Shown here: positions 1-8,803 of the stretch, piece after piece
Numbering within the stretch: the stretch's first letter is position 1
Layout: each line of letters begins with the position of its first letter
DNA from: Trachelipus rathkii
Taxonomy: Eukaryota > Arthropoda > Malacostraca > Isopoda > Trachelipodidae
DNA: 12,500 nt
Assembly: GCA_015478945.1 (NCBI GenBank)
Contig: JABUQX010022978.1
Coordinates: forward strand, 1-12,500
Direction of reading: 5' to 3'
Program-made: the position numbers and the translations under genes
Notes under the pieces: generated by a model
Told to the model about the DNA's origin: nothing
Seen by the model: the letters and a program-made list of their open reading frames with translations, nothing else
The model's database searches: none

Positions 1-2030
1 GGATGTTACGTTTTGTAAAATGTAGTACTTTACTGTTTTAAGTCTGAAAAGTTTGGTTAAAATGTTGTGGTTTATTTGTATTAATGGGTGTAGTTGTCAG
101 TTGGTATCATTTATGAAACTCCTTAGCATCAAACAGCTATGTTATGTTAGCTTATATTAATGTAAAACGTTACGCTATGCTTTTATACTCGATGTTATGT
201 ATATTTAAAGACGCTTTATTTTTGTGTTATGTTTCGTTAAAACTTTATGTTTACAGTTATTCGTTTGTCTGTATGATATGGACAAGGTTTACTGATTAAT
301 CCTTGTTAAATTTACTGTGTCAATGTATAATTAATCGTTCTAATGTTAGTAGATATCCCTGAAAAAGTAATTAATAGGTTACTTTGTTGCAGTGTATTAG
401 TTACTTTACAGTGTTAGTGTGAATCTTTTGTTAAAGTTCAACACTTTTTCTTGCGGCTTATTAGAGCTTGTGTGATGTTGTTTTGTCGTGTACGATTATT
501 GTTCTGCTAGTTCATATGAGTGATGCATTTTAGCTTCTTTTAATGTGTAAAACTGTTTATCGGTTGTAGCCAAGTTTATTATTGTGTTTCGATGGTGTTA
601 GGTAATAAGGAAACTCATCCTGAGCTATCTATTGTTGTTGTTGAATTAGGCTTAACGAGAAAAATATATCCATTGAGCCGCCTAATGCCCCTTTCGTCAT
701 TCGAGACGTCGTATTCTTGTTTATTCTTTGATGGGTTTAAAGACAAGAGTCGTTCATTACATTTAAGGTTTGTTTTATACACTATTTTCTTTCAGTAGAT
801 ACGTTTCGCAGTGGTGATTAACGATGACAGTCTCCCTCCATCTCCTACGCCTTGTTGTTATACTCACGAGGAGTCTTCGTTATTCCAAACGATGTGTCAT
901 TTATATTTAATCGTAAAACCGAAATGGCGACTGCTATCAACTTGCTCATTATTCCTGTCTAGAGGTCAAATATTAAGTATTGGCAATCCACTTTAATGCA
1001 AATGTTAGAGATATAAAAATCGCATTTCATGCTTTAGAGTTGGTATTTTCTGGAAAGGGTGACGGAGTCTAAAAAGAGATAATGTTATTTGAGGTAAGGT
1101 TATGATTAATTTTTGTTAAATACTTACTATGATTAAGTGAAAAAAAACTTTGTTTACCGTTTGCATATATTGCGTTGGTCCCTTTATTGATTGATTCAGT
1201 CAATGTATGAACATTTTTGATAAAGTGTTACTGTGTCAATGTAAGATTAACGTTAATATGTTAGAGATATGCTTCGAAAAAGTATGAAACAGTGTTAACG
1301 TAATTGTATGTAAAGTTAGTTTACTTTACTGATATTAAGTGTGGAACTTTGTAATGTGTAACAGTTTTATTTAGGTGCGTAAGATGTGTTAGGTTCGTTT
1401 GTACATTAAATTTTCCTAGTTCATCATGATGCTCATGCGATGTTAGCTGTTATTGAATCTCGTTTATTGAAAAATGTTTGTTCGTAGCATATTATTCGCT
1501 GATTTATGTAAATGTAGAGATGCTGAACTCAATGGAACTGGTGTGGTTTAACTGTAACAGTTTTTATTCGTTGTAAGTCTGTGTTTGGTTTGTCCTTTGT
1601 GCATTATTTTCTTAGTTCATGCGTTACGCTATGTTTAGTTTTTATTGATGTGTGAAACTTATTATGTTAGAGGGTATATTCGTGTCAGTATAATTAACCC
1701 AATCTTGTGAGAAATTTTCGAGTTAAATGTACTGTGTTAGTGTAAGATTAAGTTTAATAATGCTAAGAGTTATGCTGAAAAAGTAAGATTAGTACGTTTT
1801 TTCAATACCATGTTAGGTTGCTTTACTGGTGTTAAGTGTGGAACTTGTAATGTTAAAGTTTATATCTCGTGTTTCAAGTCGTGAATAGGTTTCGGTCTTT
1901 GACATTTTTTCCTAGTTTCATGTAAGCGATCTGACTTATTGATGTGGAAACTTTGTTACGTTAGCATTACTTCGCTGCTCTGTATAATAATTAACCAAAA
2001 TGTTGTGATAAATTTTTAGTTAAAAATATT
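1..2030. repeat. Diverged AT-rich satellite, unit about 300 bp
   Basis: Recurrent words show a tandem array of strongly diverged units. The anchor ACTGTGT(T/C)A(A/G)TGTA occurs at 314, 1230 and 1731, and again at 2594 beyond an inserted repeat. A second anchor resembling CCTAGTTCATG occurs near 507, 1416, 1611, 1911 and 2675. The order inside a unit is constant: ACTGTGT.., TGTTAGAGATATGCT, GAAAAAGTA, TTTACTG..TTAAGTGTGGAAC, TAGTTCATG, then TTGATGTGAAACTTTGTTACGTTAGCAT and AATTAACC near the end. The 1611 to 1911 spacing is 300 bp. The 1416 to 1611 spacing is only about 195 bp, so one unit has lost about 105 bp. The array is interrupted at 590-1003. Nothing in it looks coding. Unit boundaries are approximate because the divergence is high; indels are frequent. 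Confidence 0.7.
590..1003 (+). other. Non-satellite island with a once-broken reading frame
   Basis: Satellite words stop near 590 and resume at about 1006 with ATGTTAGAGATAT, so these ~410 bases look like an insertion or replacement. The plus frame from the ATG at 592 to the stop ending at 996 is open except for one TAG at 796-798, giving 68 and about 65 codons on either side. That TAG sits directly after TTTTCTTTCAG, a good match to an arthropod 3' splice acceptor (polypyrimidine tract plus CAG). The island is less AT-rich than its flanks. I do not recognise either peptide (starts MVLGNKETHPELS and MVINDDSLPPSP). It may be chance, a decayed exon, or a piece of a mobile element; no function is assigned. 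Confidence 0.35.
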
Positions 2031-2161
2031 AATTTTTTAGGGGGTGGGTCCCCTTCAGTAGGATCTCGGGGTACGTAAATCTCGTCTACGATACAGCATT
2101 ACGTCATCATTAGACAATCCCTCAAAATTTAACCCTATATCATAATCTTCTCTAACTATCT

Positions 2162-2287
2162 GTGTATATATATATATATAATAATATTATATAAATATAT
2201 ATATATTATATATTATAATATATAATATATATATATATATATATAAATATATAATATATATATATATATTATATATATATATATATT
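2162..2287. repeat. (AT)n microsatellite, interrupted
   Basis: About 125 bases of nearly pure alternating A and T with AAT/ATT interruptions, inside dispersed repeat copy A. It ends in TTTGGACTCA (2286-2295), the same ten bases that end the array at 9133-9310. Confidence 0.95.
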
Positions 2288-2333
2288 TGGACTCAAAGGC
2301 TGAGGCCGGAGCCGGAGCCAGAGTGAGTAAAAA

Positions 2334-2354
2334 AACGATTCTTACAGAATCGTT
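2334..2354. repeat. Short perfect inverted repeat
   Basis: AACGATTC (2334-2341) and GAATCGTT (2347-2354) are perfect complementary 8-base arms around a TTACA loop, inside dispersed repeat copy A. It could form a small hairpin; no T-run or gene makes it a terminator. Confidence 0.6.
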
Positions 2355-2396
2355 CTTCGAACTCAGATACATCCCTTCTGGGAATTCGAATCTCGT

Positions 2397-2464
2397 ATAA
2401 TAATAATAATAATCATATGTTTTGTGTGTTGTGTGTGTGTAGGTGTGGCGTGCGCGCTCGCGCC
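2397..2464. repeat. TAA run followed by a GT/GC alternating tract
   Basis: About five TAA units (2397-2413) are followed by a GTGTGT-rich run and GCGTGCGCGCTCGCGCC up to about 2463. Alternating purine-pyrimidine GT/GC sequence of this kind has Z-DNA potential. The same order, shorter, recurs in copy B (TAATAATA near 3508, then GTCGCGCGCGCTC near 3531-3543). Confidence 0.7.
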
Positions 2465-2507
2465 TACGAATCTCGCGTCGAGAACGAGATTACGTCTACT
2501 CTCGTAG
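2464..2507. repeat. Nested inverted repeats around CGAGATTACGTC
   Basis: Outer arms CTACGA (2464-2469) and TCGTAG (2502-2507) surround inner arms AATCTCG (2469-2475) and CGAGATT (2485-2491). The equivalent site in copy B is a perfect 8-base inverted repeat, so the fold is a shared property of the family. Confidence 0.5.
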
Positions 2508-2559
2508 CCTAACGCTGATTTAGACCTTAACCATCTTGCCTCTCAGATCCGCAATGAAT

Positions 2560-2770
2560 AAGTTACGCTGTTTGGATGTTATGTTAGTTACTTACTGTGT
2601 TAATGTAAACTTGTGAAGGTTAACCATTTATCCTGTTTAAGATGGGCTAGTTTGGTCGTTCTGTGGTATTAATTCATAGTTCATTATATCTAAGTAAGCT
2701 TTATTAATGTGAAAACTTTGTTACGTCATGCATATATTGTTTGATCTTTGTATAAAGAAACTTGATTTTT
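2560..2770. repeat. Satellite unit resuming after dispersed repeat A
   Basis: ATGTTAGTTACTTACTGTGTTAATGTAAAC (from 2581), ATAGTTCATTAT near 2675, and TTTATTAATGTGAAAACTTTGTTACGTCATGCAT match, in order, the satellite words seen at 1231-2030. This places copy A as an insertion within the array rather than at its end. The unit decays by about 2770. Confidence 0.55.
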
Positions 2771-3204
2771 ATGTATGTTTATCCGAATGATATCGAAATT
2801 GTTGAATCAATCGACAATAAGTCAAAGGATGGACAGGGGGTGACAGGATAGGTGGTGGATGGTGTTTGATTTACTGATTTGTTTAAGGGTATGTAAAAAC
2901 GTAAAATCTTGTAAGTTATAAACAAAAAGAATAGAAAATTTTTATTATTTATTTATTTATTACTTATTTGTTTATATTTTATTTTTCTTGATGGCTCTGA
3001 AACGCATTTTTCGAAATCCTAGATCCAATTAACATAATATAAAGCACACCAATATTGTTGTTATATACGAATGTTTATTAACTCGCACCTGCATCAGCTC
3101 CAGCACCTGGTGCGTGAGCCAACTCCTCAATTCCAATACACGAACTCCTTCTAGAAATACACTATGAATCGTCTCTGACCAAACTTTGCAGCCCTTCTAC
3201 GTCA
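2771..3204. other. Unassigned AT-rich stretch with a TTTA simple repeat
   Basis: No coding or recognisable element is seen. At 2938-2985 there is a TTTA/TTTG-type simple repeat. A short GC-richer patch near 3090-3120 contains CAGCTCCAGCACCTGGTGCGT, with no evidence of function. Confidence 0.6.
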
Positions 3205-3227
3205 AAATTTAATTTTTTTTTAGGGGT

Positions 3228-3255
3228 GGTCCCCTTCGGGAGACCCATGGGGACC
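3228..3255. repeat. Inverted repeat at the head of copy B
   Basis: GGTCCCC (3228-3234) and GGGGACC (3249-3255) are perfect 7-base arms with a 14-base loop. Copy A keeps the first arm (GGTCCCC near 2046) and only GGGGTAC for the second, so copy B is probably closer to the ancestral form here. Confidence 0.6.
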
Positions 3256-3571
3256 GTAACATCGTCCATGACTAGGGTACCTCCCCATCTAACACCCCCC
3301 AAATTTTATCACGATACGATAGACTCCATAACCTTATATAGATCATATGTCGGACCAGAGGCGCGGTGCGGAGCAGTGCCGGACCGTTTGCAGCTGCAGT
3401 GCAGTGCCGGACTTCGGAAGTCGCTTGAAGCAGGCGCAGAAGGGGTTAAAAACACTCAGAAGTGAATATCCCTTGGATCACTTCTTCGAACAACTACATA
3501 AATAGATAATAATAGGCTATTGTATGTGTAGGTCGCGCGCGCTCAGTCTGTGGTGACACGCAGCTGACAGT

Positions 3572-3590
3572 ATCTCGTCTGCGACGAGAT
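3572..3590. repeat. Perfect inverted repeat ATCTCGTC-TGC-GACGAGAT
   Basis: Perfect 8-base arms with a 3-base loop lie in dispersed repeat copy B, followed by TACGTCATCA. Related ATCTCGTCTACGA...TACGTCATCA words also occur at 2082-2110 and the imperfect counterpart at 2469-2491, so the motif is present more than once per element. Confidence 0.65.
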
Positions 3591-3665
3591 TACGTCATCA
3601 CAATCGAACTTACACTCTAGTTAAGCCTAAATAAACCTCTCATATCTCAGATAACGCAACAAAGT

Positions 3666-3850
3666 GAGGAATAATTCAGTAAAAAACCTCGGGCGACCCC
3701 CCTCTATATACATCCTACAAACTGACTTGAAATTTACACGGTTTTGAGCTTAACACATACATAGATTATATTCCGAGTTTTCAGACCTACAGCTCTTATA
3801 CTTTTTGAGAAAAAGCTGTAGGCGGCCAAAAAAACTGGCGCATCACTACT
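3666..3850. other. Unassigned stretch containing a hairpin
   Basis: No gene is seen. CCTACAGCT (3786-3794) and AGCTGTAGG (3814-3822) are perfect 9-base inverted arms with a 19-base loop. The segment directly after, GGCCAAAAAAACTGGCG..CATCACTACT before the (AT)n, resembles GGCCAAAAATTACTG..GGTGCAATCTCTA at 7480-7510, which also precedes an AT run. Confidence 0.5.
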
Positions 3851-3972
3851 TATATATATATTATATATATATATATTATATAATATATATACATATACAT
3901 ATATAAATATATATAATATATTATATATAGTATAATATATATATATATATATTAATATATAATATATATATA
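3851..3972. repeat. (AT)n microsatellite, interrupted
   Basis: About 120 bases of A and T alternation with ATT/AAT breaks and a few C or G interruptions. Confidence 0.95.
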
Positions 3973-4092
3973 GGATCACCGGATCTCCGGCTTCCGCTCG
4001 CTCAGGCGAGTTCCCGGCCCTTTTTAAAGATCTTCCGCTTCCGGCCGCAGAACCACTAAGTCCCTCCGGCTTCCTGTCTCCCGGCCGGAGAC
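3973..4092. repeat. CCGG/CTTCC-rich low-complexity segment
   Basis: About 120 bases rich in TCCGGCTTCC, CTTCCGGCC and CCCGGCCGGAGACT, very different in base composition from the AT arrays beside it. CCGGCCGGAGACT recurs at 7413-7425. A 142-codon minus frame (4162-3734) runs across it and the AT array; it is a composition artefact, with a low-complexity peptide. Confidence 0.6.
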
Positions 4093-4590
4093 TTATAGTT
4101 TTGATAAAGTAGTTTTTTGAAATAAAAAATATTTTAATTGAATGAAAAGTAATAATGAACATTACACTGAAGTAAATTTTATTTAGAGAACTGATTCATA
4201 GCAAAATGTGTAAAAAGAAATATCTTAATATTTTTTGTTGTTGTTAGTGGATAATATTAGGTCAAACTAATAACTAATAATATAACTATAATAATATATT
4301 CATAATAGAATACTTCCCTATATGACACCATCTACTAAATTGACTAATATCATTTGTAAAGCAACTGAAAACAGGGTTTGATATCCAAAATGACTACCCC
4401 TAACAAAAAATACACTTCTGATAAATCTAGCTTTAAAAATGAAATACAAATAGGTAAATGAAATTTGTAAAAGAACTTTTAAACTGCATGCCATATCTGA
4501 CCAAAAGACTAAAAAAGATTAATGATATACTATTCCCCTTAATCTAAATTTGAAAGAATTTTTAAGTTTTAAAACAAACTAACATTTGAA
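4093..4590. other. Unassigned AT-rich stretch
   Basis: About 500 bases with no open frame, no simple repeat beyond short A/T runs, and no recognisable element. It may be part of the non-coding end of the hAT element whose coding relic ends at 4935, but I found no terminal inverted repeat to prove it. Confidence 0.5.
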
Positions 4591-4790
4591 ACTATAATAT
4601 ATACTATTATATATATATATATTATAGTATATAATATTAGTTATATATATACTATATATTATATATATATATATATATATGATAATTATTATATCATATT
4701 ATATATTTATATAAATATACTATATAATAGATATATATATATATATTATATATATAATATTAATATATATATATAGTATACTTATACTAT
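4591..4790. repeat. (AT)n microsatellite, interrupted
   Basis: About 200 bases dominated by AT alternation, with occasional G or C and AAT/ATT phase breaks, lying just beyond the C-terminal end of the hAT relic. Confidence 0.95.
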
Positions 4791-4934
4791 AAGTACTATG
4801 TCCACTTTATCGATACTGTTGAGAGTATCAACAATAATTTTTAGAAAATTAAATTATACTGTTCAAACACAACAGTCAGTGAATAGAAAAGTTAAAAATA
4901 GGCTTATGCATTGTTATTTTAGGGTAACCATTCT

Positions 4935-7054
4935 CTAATATTTAAAATCAAAATTGCTTTTAAATTCATGATGAGAAACCAGAAGTTGAATCAGTCTAGT
5001 GGGATGACAGACAATTCCTTTTACTTCTAAATATAACTGCTTGGCTAACATTCTCATCGTCTTAAATACACTTGAAGGGAGCAGAGAGGATATTTCCTAC
5101 CTAATTCAGAAAATGCAATCAGGATAAAGAGTTTTTCTTTCTTTCCACCATAACTGGATCAACATCTGATTTTCGTTCCATAAGTGGTTCTGCAAAATAT
5201 TTATCCACAGTAGTTTGAATAGTATTTTCTAATTCATGCGTTTTCTCTCAACTGCTGCTGTCTTACGTTTGGCATTTTAATTCTTTTTCTCCCTTTGTCA
5301 GTTCCACTTGTCTTGATTTAATCTGTAATTTCTTCATTTCTTCTGACAATTTCTTTTGTAGCATTCATCAAAAGCCACTTCCCAGAAAATTTGAATGTGT
5401 TTTCCCTTGCTCATATCTGCCGTTTCTTTTCGTTCTTCTCATGTGAATCTGTATCAGAACTGACTCATTTTGATCATCATTCTTGTTCATCAAGAATCTG
5501 AACTTAAAGTAAAATTTCGTTTAACTTTTAATAGAAAGTTTTATATTCTCTTTGGCAGTAAATTTTAATTTATAATTCTGATTAATAATATCAACAAGGG
5601 AGCTAATTTGTAGTGTGGATTAAGAACTGTTGCACAGTACAAAAGTTTTCTTCTCCTTAAATGTCAAAACGTTCAGGCAACAAAAATTTTAAATAGTTCA
5701 TTCATTCATAGTTTTTTACACCGCTTATCCTTCCAAGTTTTTTGTCAAAATGCATTACTGCAGGTTATTATACAAGAGATAATTCTACAATCACATCATC
5801 ACTCGCTCTTTTAGTTAATTCTCAAAATTGTTTGTAGCAATCTAATTTATTTCTCCATTGCTTCCAGTGTTTGCATTTAAATTCTAAATTGTTTTTCCGA
5901 ATTTGAAGAATATATAGCAATTGCAATTTTTTTTGCTCTATGATCCTTGCAGCATATAATATGATGATTCCATCTTGTTTCCACATCTTTGATATAAAGC
6001 TTGTTGTATTTGCAATTTTTGAGATCTTTGAATTTCAGCTTAACTTAGTTTGAGCAATTGTGGATCTTCTAAACTACCTAGCAATTTTCCTACTATAAAG
6101 TAATTATAATCTTAATTGAATTTTTTGAAGAAAAATGCATCATGTATTACTTACTACCTGTAAGGAAATGAATAAAACATGTCTCATTTTATAACAACGC
6201 TGTCGCACATCATACTTTTGAATGTTGTCATTATCTTTAGGAACAAACATGAAATATTTTCTTTTCAAATCCAGCTCTTAAGTATTTCTCACTTTTTAGA
6301 CATAGTATTCTGCTGATGGAGAACACTAAAAACTACTGATTGTAATGTTTCACTCCTCTTCGAAAATCTTTATCAGTCCAAAGCCTGACATACTTATAAA
6401 CAGCTTTCATTGTTATAATTGAGCAAAGTCAAAATATCTGATTTTATATGATATTGTTTGAATTTCCTTGCAGCTGAAGTGGTTATTTTGTCTTTACCAT
6501 TTTATATATTGTGTGGATAATCTCTTCTGAAAAGTACCTCCTTGATGGAATATAATATTGTGGACATACGTGATTTATTATTCTCTTAAATCCAATGTCT
6601 TCTAACATAAAAGAAATGGCAGATTGTTCCACAGCAATCATCTTCCTCCATATTTTGAAATGAATTTATGTGCTTTTTCTATCATTGAATGTCCGCAAAT
6701 CTTTGTTTTCTCAGTTATTTCAAACAGTTTTAGGCTGAAAGAAATCTCTTTTAATAGGTAGAAGTTGATGAATATGGCGCATATGATCATCATCTGCTGT
6801 GCTCTGTGAATATCATTTTTCCTTTCGGCTCACCTTTCCTCTTGAAGATTCAGATATTTCATTTATCTTCAAATATGTGGTTTTATGTTTCTTTTCAAGG
6901 TGATCTCCAGTAAAGGTTTTGTCTATAATATTTTTGAACCTTTCTTTGGGTTTCCCTTGATAGTAACGTATTCCCAGTAGCGCACAAAAGACACCCAGCT
7001 TTACTATTAATCGCTTACCTTAATCTTAAAGTAATCCCACACTAAAGAAGACAT
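4935..7054 (-). pseudogene. hAT-superfamily transposase, near full length, decayed
   Basis: Read on the minus strand across frames, this ~2.1-kb block keeps the hAT/ZBED transposase landmarks in order. It starts with ATG at 7054 and MSSLVWDYFKIK, the opening of a BED zinc finger. CLLC (6993-6982) and HLEKKH (6902-6885) are the zinc ligands. An open piece at 6641-6483 contains EDIGFKRIINHVCPQYYIP and SRRYFSEEII, the conserved core around the first catalytic block. Next come ILKSW..KENISC (~6285-6246), an HVLFISLQVV-like 'CFAHTLQLVV' remnant (~6180-6130), DVETRWN (5987-5967), ELTKRASDDV (5821-5792) and ATVLNPHYKLA (5633-5601). The C-terminal dimerisation region follows as WWKERKTLYPD (5150-5118), KQLYLEVKG (5042-5016) and LLVSHHEF, with a terminal TAG at 4937-4935. 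About 706 codon-equivalents suits the family (roughly 600-700 residues). Many stops and frameshifts mean it cannot encode a protein. The motif content is seen; the hAT assignment rests on family knowledge. Confidence 0.85.
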
Positions 7055-7122
7055 AATATCCAGAATGAAAATTAATTACAGATTTTTATTAATATTTCAG
7101 ATAAAATCTGTAAAATAAAATA

Positions 7123-7322
7123 ATAAATTATATTATATACTATATATATAATTAATATATATATATAATATTATATATATATTATTATATATATATAATA
7201 TATATATATTATTTATATATATATATAATATATATATTAAATATAAAATATATATATATATATTATTATAATGATATATTAATATATATATATAGTATAT
7301 AGTATATATATATATATATATC

Positions 7323-7356
<34 letters not shown>

Positions 7357-7381
7357 ATATAATATATACCGTATATATATA
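7123..7381. repeat. (AT)n microsatellite, interrupted
   Basis: About 255 bases of AT alternation beginning 70 bases upstream of the hAT relic's ATG, so the relic is bounded by AT arrays on both sides. A 63-codon minus frame here (I/Y repeats) is an artefact of TAT/ATA codons. Confidence 0.95.
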
Positions 7382-7398
7382 GAAGGTAAAGTATATAT

Positions 7399-7502
7399 GG
7401 AAATTTCATTCTCCGGCCGGAGACTCCGGCCTCCGGCCGGAATTAAGAAATTTTATTCTCCGTGCCTGCCGGCCGTCCGGCCAAAAATTACTGCTCCGGT
7501 GC
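7399..7502. repeat. CCGG-rich segment with internal direct and inverted repeats
   Basis: GGCCGGAG (7415-7422), A, CTCCGGCC (7424-7431) is a perfect 8-base inverted repeat with a one-base centre. It overlaps the 12-base palindrome CTCCGGCCGGAG (7411-7422). GAAATTTCATTCTCCG (7400-7415) and GAAATTTTATTCTCCG (7447-7462) are direct repeats matching at 15 of 16 bases, 47 bases apart. The segment resembles 3973-4092 in composition and shares CCGGCCGGAGACT with it. Confidence 0.65.
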
Positions 7503-7670
7503 AATCTCTAATATATATATATATAATACTATATACCGCACCAAACCGCTTTTAATTAAAAATCCATCTGAATGACCGAATCATTCGACAGTGGATTATC
7601 TTCTGGTCGAACTGTTCGAATCTGGGCAGAAAAAACTTTCTTCTACTTTTCCCACGTGAATGTCTTATTT
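7503..7670. other. Short AT run and unassigned sequence
   Basis: A short AT run (about 7510-7538) is followed by roughly 130 bases of mixed sequence with no recognisable feature, before the largest AT array. Confidence 0.5.
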
Positions 7671-7885
7671 GTTTATATATATATATATCAATATATATAT
7701 ATATATATTAGTATATATATATATATTATATATACTATATATTAATATATATATATATTTATATATATATATATATATATATAATATATTATATAGATTT
7801 TATTTTATATTTATATATATACTATAAATATATATATATAATTATATAGATATATATATAATATATATATATATATTATATATAT

Positions 7886-7918
<33 letters not shown>

Positions 7919-7962
7919 GATTTATTAAATATATATATATATATAATATATATATGTTATAG

Positions 7963-8019
<57 letters not shown>

Positions 8020-8069
8020 ATATATAATATATATATATTTATATCATTTTATATATATATATTATATAT

Positions 8070-8121
<52 letters not shown>

Positions 8122-8130
8122 TATATATAT

Positions 8131-8166
<36 letters not shown>

Positions 8167-8333
8167 GGTATATATATAATTATATTTAGTATAGATATAT
8201 ATAGTAGGTTATATATATATATATATATATTATATATATTAATATATATATATATATAATAATATATATTATATATAATAATAAATATTATATTATAGAT
8301 ATATATTAATTATATAGTACTAGTATACTATAT
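7671..8333. repeat. Largest (AT)n microsatellite, about 660 bp
   Basis: This is the longest array in the window. Runs of uninterrupted AT up to a few tens of bases are separated by AAT/ATT phase shifts and sparse G or C. The density of single-base phase breaks may be real decay or uncorrected sequencing indels. Confidence 0.95.
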
Positions 8334-8570
8334 AACAATTTCCTTTGGCAAGCGAATAAAAGTAAAGCAGAGTTGAATGACTAAGCAGCTTCTTGTATTG
8401 TTTTATGTTCGACTTTAAGCTTTTAATTAGCTTCGGCATATAAAGTTTCTATTAAATTTCTGTGCATTCATTTCAGAGAATTTTTATTTTAATTACTGAA
8501 TAGCATTCTAACAAAAATAAAATAACATTTAAGAGTTTAGAGTTTAGTCACCAGTTAAATGAACTTTAAG
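8334..8570. other. Unassigned stretch between AT arrays
   Basis: About 235 bases without an open frame or a recognised element. A local tandem word AGAGTTTAGAGTTTAG is seen near 8532-8548. Confidence 0.5.
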
Positions 8571-8803
8571 TTGTATATATATAATGATATAGAGTAATAT
8601 ATATATATACTATATCAGTACTAATATTTAATACTATCAGTCAGATTTATATATATAATATATAGTATATATATTAATATATATATATATATATATTATA
8701 CCTATATATATATATATTATAATATATATATATGAGTTATATATATATTATATATATATATATATATATTATATAAAATATATATAAATATATATTAGTA
8801 TAT
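8571..8803. repeat. (AT)n microsatellite, interrupted
   Basis: About 230 bases of AT alternation containing a short non-AT patch (TATCAGTCAGATTT near 8635-8648) and several G/C interruptions. Confidence 0.9.

Larger units (their letters stand above)
2028..2570 (+). repeat. Dispersed repeat, copy A
   Basis: This block shares its order of landmarks with 3205-3665: AATTTTTTTAGGGG(T)GGGTCCCCTTC; CCCTCAAAATTTAACC; ACTCAGA..CATCCCTT; TTCGAA; a TAATAAT run; TGTGTAGGT..GCGCGC; then a CGAGATTACGTC core and a TAGCCTAA..CCTCTCAGAT..CGCAA tail. It interrupts the ~300-bp satellite, whose words resume after it. An (AT)n array of about 125 bp sits inside copy A where copy B only has CTTATATAG. No reading frame of interest is seen. 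The family may be a non-autonomous DNA element or a SINE-like repeat; no terminal inverted repeat or target-site duplication was identified, so the class is open. Confidence 0.65.
3205..3665 (+). repeat. Dispersed repeat, copy B
   Basis: This is the second, same-orientation copy of the family seen at 2028-2570. Shared landmarks in order are AATTTTTTTTTAGGGGTGGTCCCCTTC, CCCCCCAAATTTTATC, ACTCAGAAGTGAATATCCCTT, TTCTTCGAAC, TAATAATA, TGTGTAGGTCGCGCGCGC, CGACGAGATTACGTC and a CCTAAATAAACCTCTCATATCTCAGAT tail ending near CGCAACAA. It lacks the long (AT)n of copy A. It carries its own GC-rich insert (3355-3420) in which GCAGTGCCGGAC is repeated at 3373-3384 and 3401-3412. A 79-codon plus-strand frame at 3226-3465 lies within it and looks fortuitous. 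Confidence 0.65.

Noticed and set aside
3226..3465. A 79-codon plus-strand open frame inside dispersed repeat copy B.
   Set aside because: The same frame is not preserved in copy A, and the peptide has no family resemblance.
3734..4162. A 142-codon minus-strand open frame, the longest in the window with an ATG.
   Set aside because: Most of it translates an (AT)n array (I/Y repeats) and a CCGG/CTTCC low-complexity block; no domain or natural sequence character.
4372..4405. CAGGGTTTGATATCCAAAATG.. considered as a terminal inverted repeat of the hAT element.
   Set aside because: No complementary copy was found beyond the other end (7054-7500), so the boundary is unsupported.
7133..7324. Minus-strand frames made of I, Y and N in AT arrays (also 2187-2372 and 9256-9438).
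   Set aside because: These are pure products of TAT/ATA codons in microsatellites.
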